A stretch of 64,000 nt of DNA from Roseimicrobium gellanilyticum (GTDB taxonomy: Bacteria > Verrucomicrobiota > Verrucomicrobiia > Verrucomicrobiales > Verrucomicrobiaceae): assembly GCF_003315205.1 (NCBI RefSeq), contig NZ_QNRR01000010.1, forward strand, positions 124,001 through 188,000. The letters are read 5' to 3'. Positions within the stretch are counted from its first letter, which is position 1. Every line of letters starts with the position of its first letter. The notes beneath the pieces were generated by a model that was not told where the DNA came from, ran no database searches, and saw nothing but the letters and a program-made list of their open reading frames with translations. Below are positions 46,486 to 54,564 of this stretch, piece after piece. The translations under genes were made by a program, and so were the position numbers.

Positions 46486-47838
46486 CTACTTGGGCTCAAG
46501 TTCACCTTTCGGCTGGCCTGTGGCAGCATCCCAAATGTAGACCTTCCCATTGAAGGCGCCTGCGAAAACACTCTTCGCATCGCCCGTAATGGCCACACTG
46601 GTGAGGTTCTCATTCACCGTGGTGAGCTTCTTCTCCTTGCCGGTATCGCTGCGCTGTTCCCCGGTGTGTTTGGTGAGTTCCGTGTACACGCTGCCATGGC
46701 CCTTCTCGGTGACCACGGCCAGCGCCTTGCCGTCAGGGGTCCAGGCCAGCGCGGTATAGACGGTCTTCTTGTCGCCCAGGGATACGTCCTGCTCCTTGCT
46801 TTTCACATCCCAGACTTTCACTTCCCGATCCGCGCCTGCGGTGGCAATCTGGGTGGCGTCTTTGTTGAAAGCGACGGCGAGCACATGGTTGGTGTGACCT
46901 TCATAGATGGCCACGAGTTTCAGCGTTGCGAGGTCCCATAGCTTCGCGAGCTTGTCCGCGCTGCCGCTCAGCAAGCGGTCACCTGAAGGAGAGAGGCGCA
47001 GGGCATAGATGGTGTCTTCATGTGCCTTCCATGTGCCAGAGAGAGTGCCGTCCTTGAGATTGAACTTCCGCAGGAAGCCCGCGCCGCCCGCTTCGCCATC
47101 GCCGGCGAAGAGAGTCTCACCCGTCTTGTCCAGCGCAAGGGCAGTGATGCTGCCAAGCAGCGGACCGTTCAACGTGCGCACCTGCTGGTGAGTGATGGTG
47201 TCCCATACCATGATGCGCTGGTAACCGCCTGTGATCAGCTGTTTGCCATCCGGCGTCCAGGCAAGGGACTGCACCGGTTCAGTGTGACCGCCTTCGAGCT
47301 TTCCCGCGACGGGACGTTCCGGTTTGGTCATGTCGATCAAAATCACGCTGCTACCGCGGCTGTACGCCAGCAGCTTCTCATCGGGTGAGAGGGCCACGGC
47401 CAGCACGGGCTGGTAACTCTGAGGTGGAGGAGCAAGTTTCACCGGCCTGGCTACGGGCGCCTCATCGAAGACTGAGGCATCCCAAACTGCGCCGCCATCG
47501 ATCCAGGATTTCAATGCAGCCACATCCGTGTCAGCGAGCTGCTTCTTCGGCGGCATGTGGGGATCGCCTTCCTTCAGCACGACTTGATAGAGCAGGCTGT
47601 CTGCGCCTTTGCCAGGCATGATGGGGCTTCCATTGTCACCGCCCACCATCATCTTTTCATGGGTCGTGAGCAGCAAGCCTCCCTTCGCCTTGCCCGGCTT
47701 GTGGCAGCTCACGCACTGGTCCCGCAGCACACGCATGGCCGCTTTCGTGTCTGCCCCTGCTTCCGAGTTGAATGCCATCATCCCCATCGCAGCCAGCAGG
47801 CTGATGCGGTGAATGGTAAGGCGGGGCAGGAAGGACAT
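46486..47838 (-). CDS. secreted cytochrome-c / WD40-repeat protein
   Basis: 450 residues from ATG at 47838, which opens a signal sequence (MSFLPRLTIHRISLLAAMGMMAFNSEAGA). A planctomycete-type cytochrome c domain with CVSCHKPGKAKGGLLLTTHEKM and the axial-Met region GDPHMPPKKQLAD occupies about residues 45-110. WD40 repeats follow to the end (SLAWTPDGKQLITGGYQRIMVWD, LSPSGDRLLSGSADKLAKLWD, VAFNKDATQIATAGADREVKVWD). It starts the operon with the DUF1549/1553, DUF1501 and PPC genes. Likely role: electron transfer with a beta-propeller scaffold. Pyrimidine-rich leader. Confidence 0.9.
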   Translation of the reverse strand: MSFLPRLTIHRISLLAAMGMMAFNSEAGADTKAAMRVLRDQCVSCHKPGKAKGGLLLTTHEKMMVGGDNGSPIMPGKGADSLLYQVVLKEGDPHMPPKKQLADTDVAALKSWIDGGAVWDASVFDEAPVARPVKLAPPPQSYQPVLAVALSPDEKLLAYSRGSSVILIDMTKPERPVAGKLEGGHTEPVQSLAWTPDGKQLITGGYQRIMVWDTITHQQVRTLNGPLLGSITALALDKTGETLFAGDGEAGGAGFLRKFNLKDGTLSGTWKAHEDTIYALRLSPSGDRLLSGSADKLAKLWDLATLKLVAIYEGHTNHVLAVAFNKDATQIATAGADREVKVWDVKSKEQDVSLGDKKTVYTALAWTPDGKALAVVTEKGHGSVYTELTKHTGEQRSDTGKEKKLTTVNENLTSVAITGDAKSVFAGAFNGKVYIWDAATGQPKGELEPK

Positions 47839-47890
47839 GACAGGGGAAAAGCCGGAGGGAGGGACCTTCGACAACACTACGTCGGAATTG

Positions 47891-49237
47891 TTATTTCAGG
47901 TCCAGCCGTGCTCCATACATATTGGTCCCGCCAGTGCCTTCGAACGCCTTCGGCCCGAAGGTGGCGGGCAATGTGCACGAGCCGCCAAACACAAGGCCCC
48001 GCTCCGGGTGCCAGACCATAGTGTAGGCATTGTCACCCTTGGCCCCACCCGCCTGAACGATCCATTGCAGGGTCCCCTTGGCGTCCAATGCAGCCACGTA
48101 GATATCGGTGGCCCCTTTGGACGCCAGCGTCTGCCCGGCGAAGGTGGCCGTGGCGCTGAATTCACCTGTGACAAAGACCGTTCCCTTGTGGTCCGTGGCT
48201 GCACCGAGACAGTAGTCGACGGCAGGCCCCTGAATCACGCGGCTCCACTGCAAGTCACCACTGGCGCTGTAGTGTGCGAGCAGGCCATCGCTGTCCTTGT
48301 CGCCTGTGGTGTGATAGACTGTATCACCCACCGTGGCCTCTTTCTTGAACATGCCCGCAATCCACGCGCGACCGGAGCTGTCTACCGTGAGCTCATGGGC
48401 CCCGGCTCCTGCGCAGGTGCGCACCCACTGCGCCTTGCCTTCCGCATCGAGCTTGATGAGCAGGGTGGATTGTCCCTTCGCCGTGCTCAGGGGCAATCCT
48501 CCAAAAGTACCTGCGCCGCTCGTGGAGCCGGCGAGGTAGATATTGTCAGCGCCGTCCAGCGCCACGCCGTGTCCGCTGCTGGAATCCTTGCCTTCCGAGG
48601 CCTTCACCCATTTGAGCGTGCCGTTTGCATCATACTTCGCGCAGAAGATGGGACGTCCCGTGCCCGGCACCACCGTCTCACCGAACTTGCTCTCGCCAGA
48701 CACAGCACCGGTGACGATAACATCCCCGTGGCTGTCCAGGGCGATGCCATGCCCGTAGTCGTACCCCTTGCCACCGGCAGTGCGTACCCACAGCAGCTCA
48801 CCGTTGGGGGAGTACTTCGCCACAAAGATGTCGTAATCGCCTGCGTTGGGCAGTGCCTTGCCATCCACCAGGACATCGGTGCTCTGGTAGTGGCCGGTCA
48901 CGTAGACATGCCCGGTCTTGTCCGCGACTACGCCATAGCCGCGATCCACCTGGCTGCCGCCCAGATTGCGTGCCCACAGGAAGCGGCCCTCTTTGTCGAG
49001 CTTGGCCAGCACAAAGTCCATGCCGCCTTTGCTCTTCATCTGAATTTCGCCAAACGAACTATCGCCCGTCACTTCGCCGGCAAGGAAGACATTCCCCTCA
49101 CGGTCGAAGCAGATGGCTCGCGTCTTTCCGTTCTTCACTCCGACGCCGTGACTCATCCACGCAAATTCCGGTGCTTCAGCACAGAGAGCGGAGAGTGGGG
49201 CTGTGGAAATGACGAGCGCGGCGACGAGAAACTTCAT
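47891..49237 (-). CDS. secreted SBBP-repeat beta-propeller protein
   Basis: 448 residues from ATG at 49237 (alternative 49252), starting with a signal peptide (MKFLVAALVISTAPLSALCA). The body is a series of about 55-residue beta-propeller repeats with the SBBP pattern: DRGYGVVADKTGHVYVTGHY, DYGHGIALDSHGDVIVTGAV, SSGHGVALDGADNIYLAGST, each followed by FxxAKYxxxGxLxWV. These exported proteins have no defined enzymatic role and may bind surfaces or polymers. It is 52 bases upstream of the WD40/cytochrome operon and 55 bases downstream of the LRR-kinase gene, all on the same strand, so one long transcript is possible. Confidence 0.85.
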   Translation of the reverse strand: MKFLVAALVISTAPLSALCAEAPEFAWMSHGVGVKNGKTRAICFDREGNVFLAGEVTGDSSFGEIQMKSKGGMDFVLAKLDKEGRFLWARNLGGSQVDRGYGVVADKTGHVYVTGHYQSTDVLVDGKALPNAGDYDIFVAKYSPNGELLWVRTAGGKGYDYGHGIALDSHGDVIVTGAVSGESKFGETVVPGTGRPIFCAKYDANGTLKWVKASEGKDSSSGHGVALDGADNIYLAGSTSGAGTFGGLPLSTAKGQSTLLIKLDAEGKAQWVRTCAGAGAHELTVDSSGRAWIAGMFKKEATVGDTVYHTTGDKDSDGLLAHYSASGDLQWSRVIQGPAVDYCLGAATDHKGTVFVTGEFSATATFAGQTLASKGATDIYVAALDAKGTLQWIVQAGGAKGDNAYTMVWHPERGLVFGGSCTLPATFGPKAFEGTGGTNMYGARLDLK

Positions 49238-49292
49238 GGGGAGAGAAGTCATACGCCGCCAGGGACTTACCCACTGACACGATTGTCCGCGA

Positions 49293-50618
49293 TCATGGTA
49301 CAATCCTCTCCAGCAGCGCCTGAATGTCTGGGAAGAGCGGTCTTTCGGCGGGTGTTCCCAGGCAATGGGCCTGCAGGATCCGCATCTGGTCCACGGCACT
49401 CGATTCGACAGCGTCGACCGTGCATCGATCCAACAGCTCTTCCAGCAGCACTCCGAAGGCGCGCACCTCCAGGCGCTCCAGCGCGAGCTTCAGACCGGGG
49501 TCGCCCTGGGGCACGAATGTCGCACCGCCGAAGTCCGTGATGCGGCACCGGCCATCCTCGTGATGGAGGATGTTGTGCGCATACAGGTCTCCGAGCATCT
49601 GGCCGCGCGCATGCAAGTGGGCTCCCACGGAAGCGGCACTCAGGGCGATGCTTTGCGCCGTTTCCAGGGTGAAGGTTTGGCTGGGGGCGTAGATGTCACG
49701 AGTGCAGCTCTCAAAACTCGGCGGTCCCGCCAGATTCATGAAGCCTTCATCCAGCAGGGACATCACCAGTCCGTGCGCTCCCTCGGGGTGCTGCGTGATG
49801 CGACCCAGCACATCCACAAAATTCTGGTGGCTGCCCGCCGCCAGCGCTGCGGCCATTTCATTCTCAGGCAGCCCGTCGCTGGTCATCGCACCTTTGAAGA
49901 CTTTTACCGCCACGGGTTGTGCTTCACATCCATTCTTGGAGTGCCATTGAGCTCTTGAGATGCGGCCGGAGGCACCCTCGCCCAGCAGCTTATCCAGTTG
50001 CAGCGTACTCCATGGGATGTCCCTCATGGGGATATCATCTGAGGAAGGCGCGGGGGCCATGGGATTCCCTGCAAATGCCAGCCATGCCAGACGCGGCAGT
50101 GAGGTGAGCCACGAGGGCAGGTGCCCGAATTCATTGGCTGCGATGCGCAGCAGTTCCAGGTGTGTGAACTGGGCAAAGCACTCCGGCAGGTTGCGGAGCC
50201 GATTGCCGGAAAGCATCAGCTTTTGCATCTGCGTGCAGTGTCCAAGCGACTCTGGCAGCGTCTTGATGCGATTGTCCGTGAGAATCAACCAGCGCAAGTG
50301 CTCAGGAAAGGGGATGTCTGGCACAAGCTCAATCTGGTTCGACTTGAACCCCACCATGCGCAGGCTGGGGCACTCGCCGACAACCTCAGGGAAGGTGGTG
50401 AACTCATTTGAAGAGCAGAACAGGATGCGCAGTTTGTGCAGCCGCGGCAAGTCCTCCGGTAGCGAAGACAAGGCGTTGCCCGTGAGATTCAGGATTTCCA
50501 GTGTCTCTGAGTGTTCGAACACCTCCCGGGGCAATTCTGTGAGGCCGCAGCTCAGATCCAGCCGTGTTGCGTTGACGAGATTGCCGGAGCGAAGGATTTG
50601 AAGATTCTCCTGGGACAT
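49293..50618 (-). CDS. soluble LRR-protein kinase
   Basis: 441 residues from ATG at 50618. About eight short LRRs come first (residues 15-190; LEILNLTGNALSSLPEDLPRL, MQKLMLSGNRLRNLPECF). A kinase-like domain follows from 205: glycine loop GEGASG at 213-218, Lys239 in VAVK, catalytic loop GDLYAHN with Asp344, and DFG at 362-364. The HRD histidine is replaced by Leu (MLGDLYAHN), a variation seen in related LRR-kinases, so activity is likely but not certain. No signal peptide or membrane helix. Domain order is the reverse of the giant kinase at 34189. Confidence 0.88.
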   Translation of the reverse strand: MSQENLQILRSGNLVNATRLDLSCGLTELPREVFEHSETLEILNLTGNALSSLPEDLPRLHKLRILFCSSNEFTTFPEVVGECPSLRMVGFKSNQIELVPDIPFPEHLRWLILTDNRIKTLPESLGHCTQMQKLMLSGNRLRNLPECFAQFTHLELLRIAANEFGHLPSWLTSLPRLAWLAFAGNPMAPAPSSDDIPMRDIPWSTLQLDKLLGEGASGRISRAQWHSKNGCEAQPVAVKVFKGAMTSDGLPENEMAAALAAGSHQNFVDVLGRITQHPEGAHGLVMSLLDEGFMNLAGPPSFESCTRDIYAPSQTFTLETAQSIALSAASVGAHLHARGQMLGDLYAHNILHHEDGRCRITDFGGATFVPQGDPGLKLALERLEVRAFGVLLEELLDRCTVDAVESSAVDQMRILQAHCLGTPAERPLFPDIQALLERIVP

Positions 50619-50717
50619 GCGCAGAAAGCTATGCCCTTCCGTGGAATGGCTTTCACTTCCCGTCAATCGATGGCTTTCAGCGAAGCCAACTTGGGATGCT
50701 TTGCAGAAGGCCGCCCG

Positions 50718-52328
50718 CTATTTCTGTGTCGCCGATTTCACATACAGCGCACTGAAGCGGATGTCCTTCTTCTTCGCCCCCTCGAAGATCACGCGGAGAC
50801 GAATGCGCTCGGGCAAGTCTGTGATGCCAGTCTTGCCTGCCCACGAGATGGGTGTTTGAAAGCCGCTCTCGCGGACCACCGCCGAGTTTTTGCCTGAGTA
50901 GTTTTCCAGGGGGCGCATCTGGGCATCGAGCAATTCCACGCGCAGCCCGGCCTCATTGCTGAGTCCATCCGCATTCACATGGAATTCGTGAGGAGTGCCC
51001 GCCTTGGTGTTTACAGGTGCGGTGACGAACTCACTCTGTACCACGGGAAGTTGGTAGTCCCCTGGGCCTTGTCCGGCTTCTTCAAGCACCAGATCGCCGA
51101 AGCGATCCCGGGGTAGCACGGCAATACCCACACCCCCGCGCGGTGGTTCTTCCTCCCAGTGCCGTGGATCCCACGCGCCGTAGTAGACGTAGGTCTGTTC
51201 TTCCACGTTCTGGAATCCCTGTCCTTGGATCAAGCCTCCCTGATCCCAAGCTCCGTCATCACCGCGTTTCAGGAAGGTCCACTCATGCGCTGGCTCGCGG
51301 AATGCCACGCCGTCATTGCTCACGGCGAAGCCGAGGTCGATGGTCACATCCTTCCACTCCCTGGCGCCATGCCAGATGCCGAAAATGCCGAGCAGGACAT
51401 TACCACGATTCCACACACTGATGCCTTCGTGCACCTGCTCCCCTTCGCGGCTGCGACCTGACCCGAGGAGGGTGTGCTGCTGTGGCCGCACGAGGCTGAT
51501 GGCGCTGGTCTGTGACCAATTCTTGAAGTCGGGAGACTGGTAGACGCGTGCGACACGACCGTGATACGGGCGCGGGGCATCCATCGAGTTCTGACCGGAG
51601 GCAAAGAACATCCCATCCCACTTATACAGACCACCGCTCGGCTCGAAGTGGATCTTGGGCAGCACGAGATCATCCTCAGGCAGCTCTGCTTTGACGGATT
51701 TTACCGGCCTTTCCATTTTCCACGACAAGCCATCCGTGCTCACGAACGGTGCCAGCGTGCCGAGGCGTCGTTCCTGCCTGAAATACACATGGGAGGAGAT
51801 TTTGTACCGTCTTGCCGGATCGGGATCTTCATCATCCCTGAGCACCTTCACATTCACAAATCCCAGCGGGTACGGATCCGTGGAGATGATGTTGTTGTCC
51901 TTGTTCCCGTGGAACTCCACGAGCCCGAGGTTTGGCTTCACCCACCTTACCCCGTCATCACTCTCTGCATAGGCGGCCCTCCAGCGTGCTGAGGCGACCT
52001 TGTTTTCCTTGTCGTCGTCGAAGGCCACATACCACATGCGGAACTTGCCGTTCTCGCGAATGACGGATCCATAGAACTGCACGCCGCGCGCATCTGCAGC
52101 TCCAGGCGCACCACGCGGCACCACGGGATTGGCCGGGTGCTTGGTGGGAGTGCGCATCTCCAGCCGCAGATTCTGCACGTGAGGAATGGAGACGCTGTCG
52201 AAGGCGAAGATGGTCGTGGCTTTGGTCTCGTCGAAATACTCCGCTGCGACGGAGGTGCTCGCAAACATCAGCGCGCAGGCGGGGGCCAGCAATCTTCGAA
52301 GGCACAGAGTAGACAGCTTCATAGTCAT
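50718..52328 (-). CDS. secreted glycosidase-like beta-propeller protein, copy 2
   Basis: 536 residues with a signal peptide (CLRRLLAPACALMFASTSVAA). Repeats of the kind GKFRMWYVAFDDD, YAESDDGVRWVKPNLGLVEFHG, then FVSTDGLSWKM and SNDGVAFREP resemble the five-bladed propellers of GH32/43-type glycosidases, with a C-terminal beta domain. It is a clear paralogue of the gene directly upstream (52325-53887), with the start codon overlapping that gene's stop by 4 bases. No catalytic triad of a named family could be assigned. Last gene of the operon that begins at 56116. Confidence 0.75.
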   Translation of the reverse strand: MTMKLSTLCLRRLLAPACALMFASTSVAAEYFDETKATTIFAFDSVSIPHVQNLRLEMRTPTKHPANPVVPRGAPGAADARGVQFYGSVIRENGKFRMWYVAFDDDKENKVASARWRAAYAESDDGVRWVKPNLGLVEFHGNKDNNIISTDPYPLGFVNVKVLRDDEDPDPARRYKISSHVYFRQERRLGTLAPFVSTDGLSWKMERPVKSVKAELPEDDLVLPKIHFEPSGGLYKWDGMFFASGQNSMDAPRPYHGRVARVYQSPDFKNWSQTSAISLVRPQQHTLLGSGRSREGEQVHEGISVWNRGNVLLGIFGIWHGAREWKDVTIDLGFAVSNDGVAFREPAHEWTFLKRGDDGAWDQGGLIQGQGFQNVEEQTYVYYGAWDPRHWEEEPPRGGVGIAVLPRDRFGDLVLEEAGQGPGDYQLPVVQSEFVTAPVNTKAGTPHEFHVNADGLSNEAGLRVELLDAQMRPLENYSGKNSAVVRESGFQTPISWAGKTGITDLPERIRLRVIFEGAKKKDIRFSALYVKSATQK

Positions 52329-53887
52329 TGGGGCTGGGGGTTCTCCACGTACACAGCAAAGAGACGGGTCTTTTCCTGATTCTCACCCGACCAATTGATC
52401 CGGACACGGATGGGGCCGCCGACCTTTTCGACGGACTTCCGGCCCTGCCAGACAGCCGGCAGACGCATGCCTGACTTGGCCTCGAACGGCGTGAAGTCTG
52501 CGGCGGTATATCCGGGCAGTGGTCTGAGTTGCTCATCCAACAGTTCCACCGTGAGGTTTCCAGAGTCAGACAGACCGGTGGCATTCACATATACCTTTGC
52601 CCCTTCGTCCACAGTGGCGATGGGGCTTGAGATGCAATGCGCTTGTTTCGCTTCCGGAACGGGAGCGAAATAACCAAGCCGATCCCGCTGCCATGTCGCC
52701 ACACGCACACCGGTGGGACTGTTGCGATCGACTTCGGTCCAGATGCCGTAGTACACAAAGGTGCGGTCGCCGATGTTGTGAAAGGCCTGTCCTTGTGTGA
52801 GCCGGGGCTCGGCACGGTCATCTTCTTCAAAGGAGGGGATGATCTTGAAGTCGGGCAGCGGTTCCTTGAAGTGGATGGCGTCGTTGCTCACCACCAGTCC
52901 AATGTCGACCACGGCGGTGCGGCGGTCATTGGTTTCATTGTGGTACTGGCCGTAGAATCCCAGCAGTACATTGCCACGGTTCCACACGCTGGCTCCCAGG
53001 TGCACCTGCTCTCCGCGATGAAACTCAAAGTCCTTGATAGGGCGTGGTGGGAGGTCGTCGCGACGGAAGCTCACGTGTCCCGCCGTGGTCCAGTTCTCGA
53101 AATCATAGGACGCCAGAGTGACCATCATGCGCTTCTGGGCTCTCATGTAGCCACGAATCTGGATGGGATGCGGCACCGGTCCGCCATGGCCATAGATGTA
53201 GTAGGCGCCGTTGTGCTTGACCAAACCAGTCGGCTCCAGGTTGCCACCGCCGAGGATGTCTTTCCCTCCGGCCACACTCTTCCACCTCACCCCATCCGCG
53301 CTCACGGCAGCGGGTTTCATCTCCGGGTTCACTTCACGCACCATCTTGAAGCGGCGCTCGGGATCCGGATCTTCGGGATCATAGAGCACCAGGACAATCA
53401 TGCCTCTCATCGCCTGCTCACCATCAATGGCACAGAGGTTGTTTTCCTTGCTGCCGTTGTAGTCCACGAGACCCAGCTTGGGCTTGGTCCACTCCGTGCC
53501 GTTCTTGGAGACGGCGTAGCACACCTGCCGTGCTTTTCCGTCGAAGCCGGAGTACCACATGCGGTACTCGCCATCCACGTGCAGGATGGTGCCGCAGAAG
53601 TAGGCGCGTGGGAAATCCGGGTCACCTTTCTTTCCGATTGGCATGACGGGAGTGCCGGGATGCTCTGGATCAAAGCCGATGCTCGGCGCGTGAGCGGACT
53701 TGTGGCCGGGAACAAGCGTGAGGATCAGGCCCTTTGAAAAAGGAATGCCGTAGTCATCAAATGGGAACAGCACTGTCTCCGAAGTCTGCGCCTTAACGTT
53801 GTCCTGCGCGGGAAGATAACCGAGTGCAGGCAAGCATACGACCGCCAGCGCATGGACGATAGTGCGACGAGAGAGAGGGAGTCTCAT
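52325..53887 (-). CDS. secreted glycosidase-like beta-propeller protein, copy 1
   Basis: 520 residues with a signal peptide (RRTIVHALAVVCLPALGYLPA, then Q). The same layout as its downstream paralogue: GEYRMWYSGFDGKARQVCYAVSKNGTEWTKPKLGLVDYNG, FVYYGIWTEVDRNSPTGVRVATWQRDRLGYF and a C-terminal beta domain with VNATGLSDSGNLTVELLD. Likely a GH32/43-like enzyme or binding protein for a polysaccharide outside the cell. ATGA overlaps join it to the acyltransferase upstream (53884-53887) and to copy 2 downstream. The pair looks like an in-place duplication that has diverged. Confidence 0.75.
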   Translation of the reverse strand: MRLPLSRRTIVHALAVVCLPALGYLPAQDNVKAQTSETVLFPFDDYGIPFSKGLILTLVPGHKSAHAPSIGFDPEHPGTPVMPIGKKGDPDFPRAYFCGTILHVDGEYRMWYSGFDGKARQVCYAVSKNGTEWTKPKLGLVDYNGSKENNLCAIDGEQAMRGMIVLVLYDPEDPDPERRFKMVREVNPEMKPAAVSADGVRWKSVAGGKDILGGGNLEPTGLVKHNGAYYIYGHGGPVPHPIQIRGYMRAQKRMMVTLASYDFENWTTAGHVSFRRDDLPPRPIKDFEFHRGEQVHLGASVWNRGNVLLGFYGQYHNETNDRRTAVVDIGLVVSNDAIHFKEPLPDFKIIPSFEEDDRAEPRLTQGQAFHNIGDRTFVYYGIWTEVDRNSPTGVRVATWQRDRLGYFAPVPEAKQAHCISSPIATVDEGAKVYVNATGLSDSGNLTVELLDEQLRPLPGYTAADFTPFEAKSGMRLPAVWQGRKSVEKVGGPIRVRINWSGENQEKTRLFAVYVENPQPQ

Positions 53888-54564
53888 GGTGCGGGAAAGG
53901 GTTCACTTTTCCAGGTGTCATCATGGTGGGAGCCGAAGAGATCCGTCTGTGGCAGGAGCAGTTCAGGCATGTTCCCTGCACCCATGGGTTCAGTGAGCGG
54001 ATAGTGGCGGGCGGGAACGCCCATGGCCAGGGTGTGGGGTGGCACATCTTTGTTCACCACCGCGCCCGCGGCAATGAAGGAGCCGCGCCCGATGGTGATA
54101 CCCGGGCAGATGGTTACTCCTCCGCCGATGGTGACGTGATCTTCAATGCTCGCACCTTCCACCGGGGCAGCGCGACGCATGGGCAGGCGGTCGTTCAAGA
54201 ATGTGGTGCAAGGTCCGATGAAGACCATATTGCCAATCACTGTGGTGCTGGGGAGATAGACATGCGCCATGATCTTCACGCCATCGCCGATGCGCAACCG
54301 GCCCTCCAGGGTGCACTTGTGATGCACCACACACCGGTTGCCGATGGTCACCTCGCCCCGGATCAGCACCTGATGCCCGCATTGGAAGCGGTGACCGATC
54401 GTGGTGTTTGCATAGATGATGGAGCCGGAGCGGATGATCGCGTGGTCGCCGATGCGGGTGGGCTTCGAATCTCCGGGATAGCGGTAGCCAAGGATCACGC
54501 CGGGATCCACCTGCGCGTCAGCGCCCAATACATAGAAGCTATCATTTGGACTGGGCTGCTCCAT
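53884..54564 (-). CDS. left-handed beta-helix acyltransferase
   Basis: 226 residues from ATG at 54564, which lies inside the 3' end of the upstream hydrolase gene (23-base overlap). Hexapeptide repeats typical of the LbetaH fold run through most of the protein: IGDHAIIRSGSIIYANTTIG, VTIGNRCVVHHKCTLEGRLRIGDGVKIMAHVYLPS, SIEDHVTIGGGVTICPGITIGRGSFIAAGAVVNKDVP and GVPARHYP at the end. Such enzymes acylate sugars or amino sugars using acyl-CoA or acyl-ACP. In this operon it may modify the glycan handled by the secreted partners. Cytoplasmic; acyl group and acceptor unknown. Confidence 0.88.
   Translation of the reverse strand: MEQPSPNDSFYVLGADAQVDPGVILGYRYPGDSKPTRIGDHAIIRSGSIIYANTTIGHRFQCGHQVLIRGEVTIGNRCVVHHKCTLEGRLRIGDGVKIMAHVYLPSTTVIGNMVFIGPCTTFLNDRLPMRRAAPVEGASIEDHVTIGGGVTICPGITIGRGSFIAAGAVVNKDVPPHTLAMGVPARHYPLTEPMGAGNMPELLLPQTDLFGSHHDDTWKSEPFPAP

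Noticed and set aside
47813-49540. Long plus-strand open frame (575 codons) opposite the SBBP gene
   Set aside because: Shadow of repeat-rich SBBP coding sequence; no signal peptide or family pattern.
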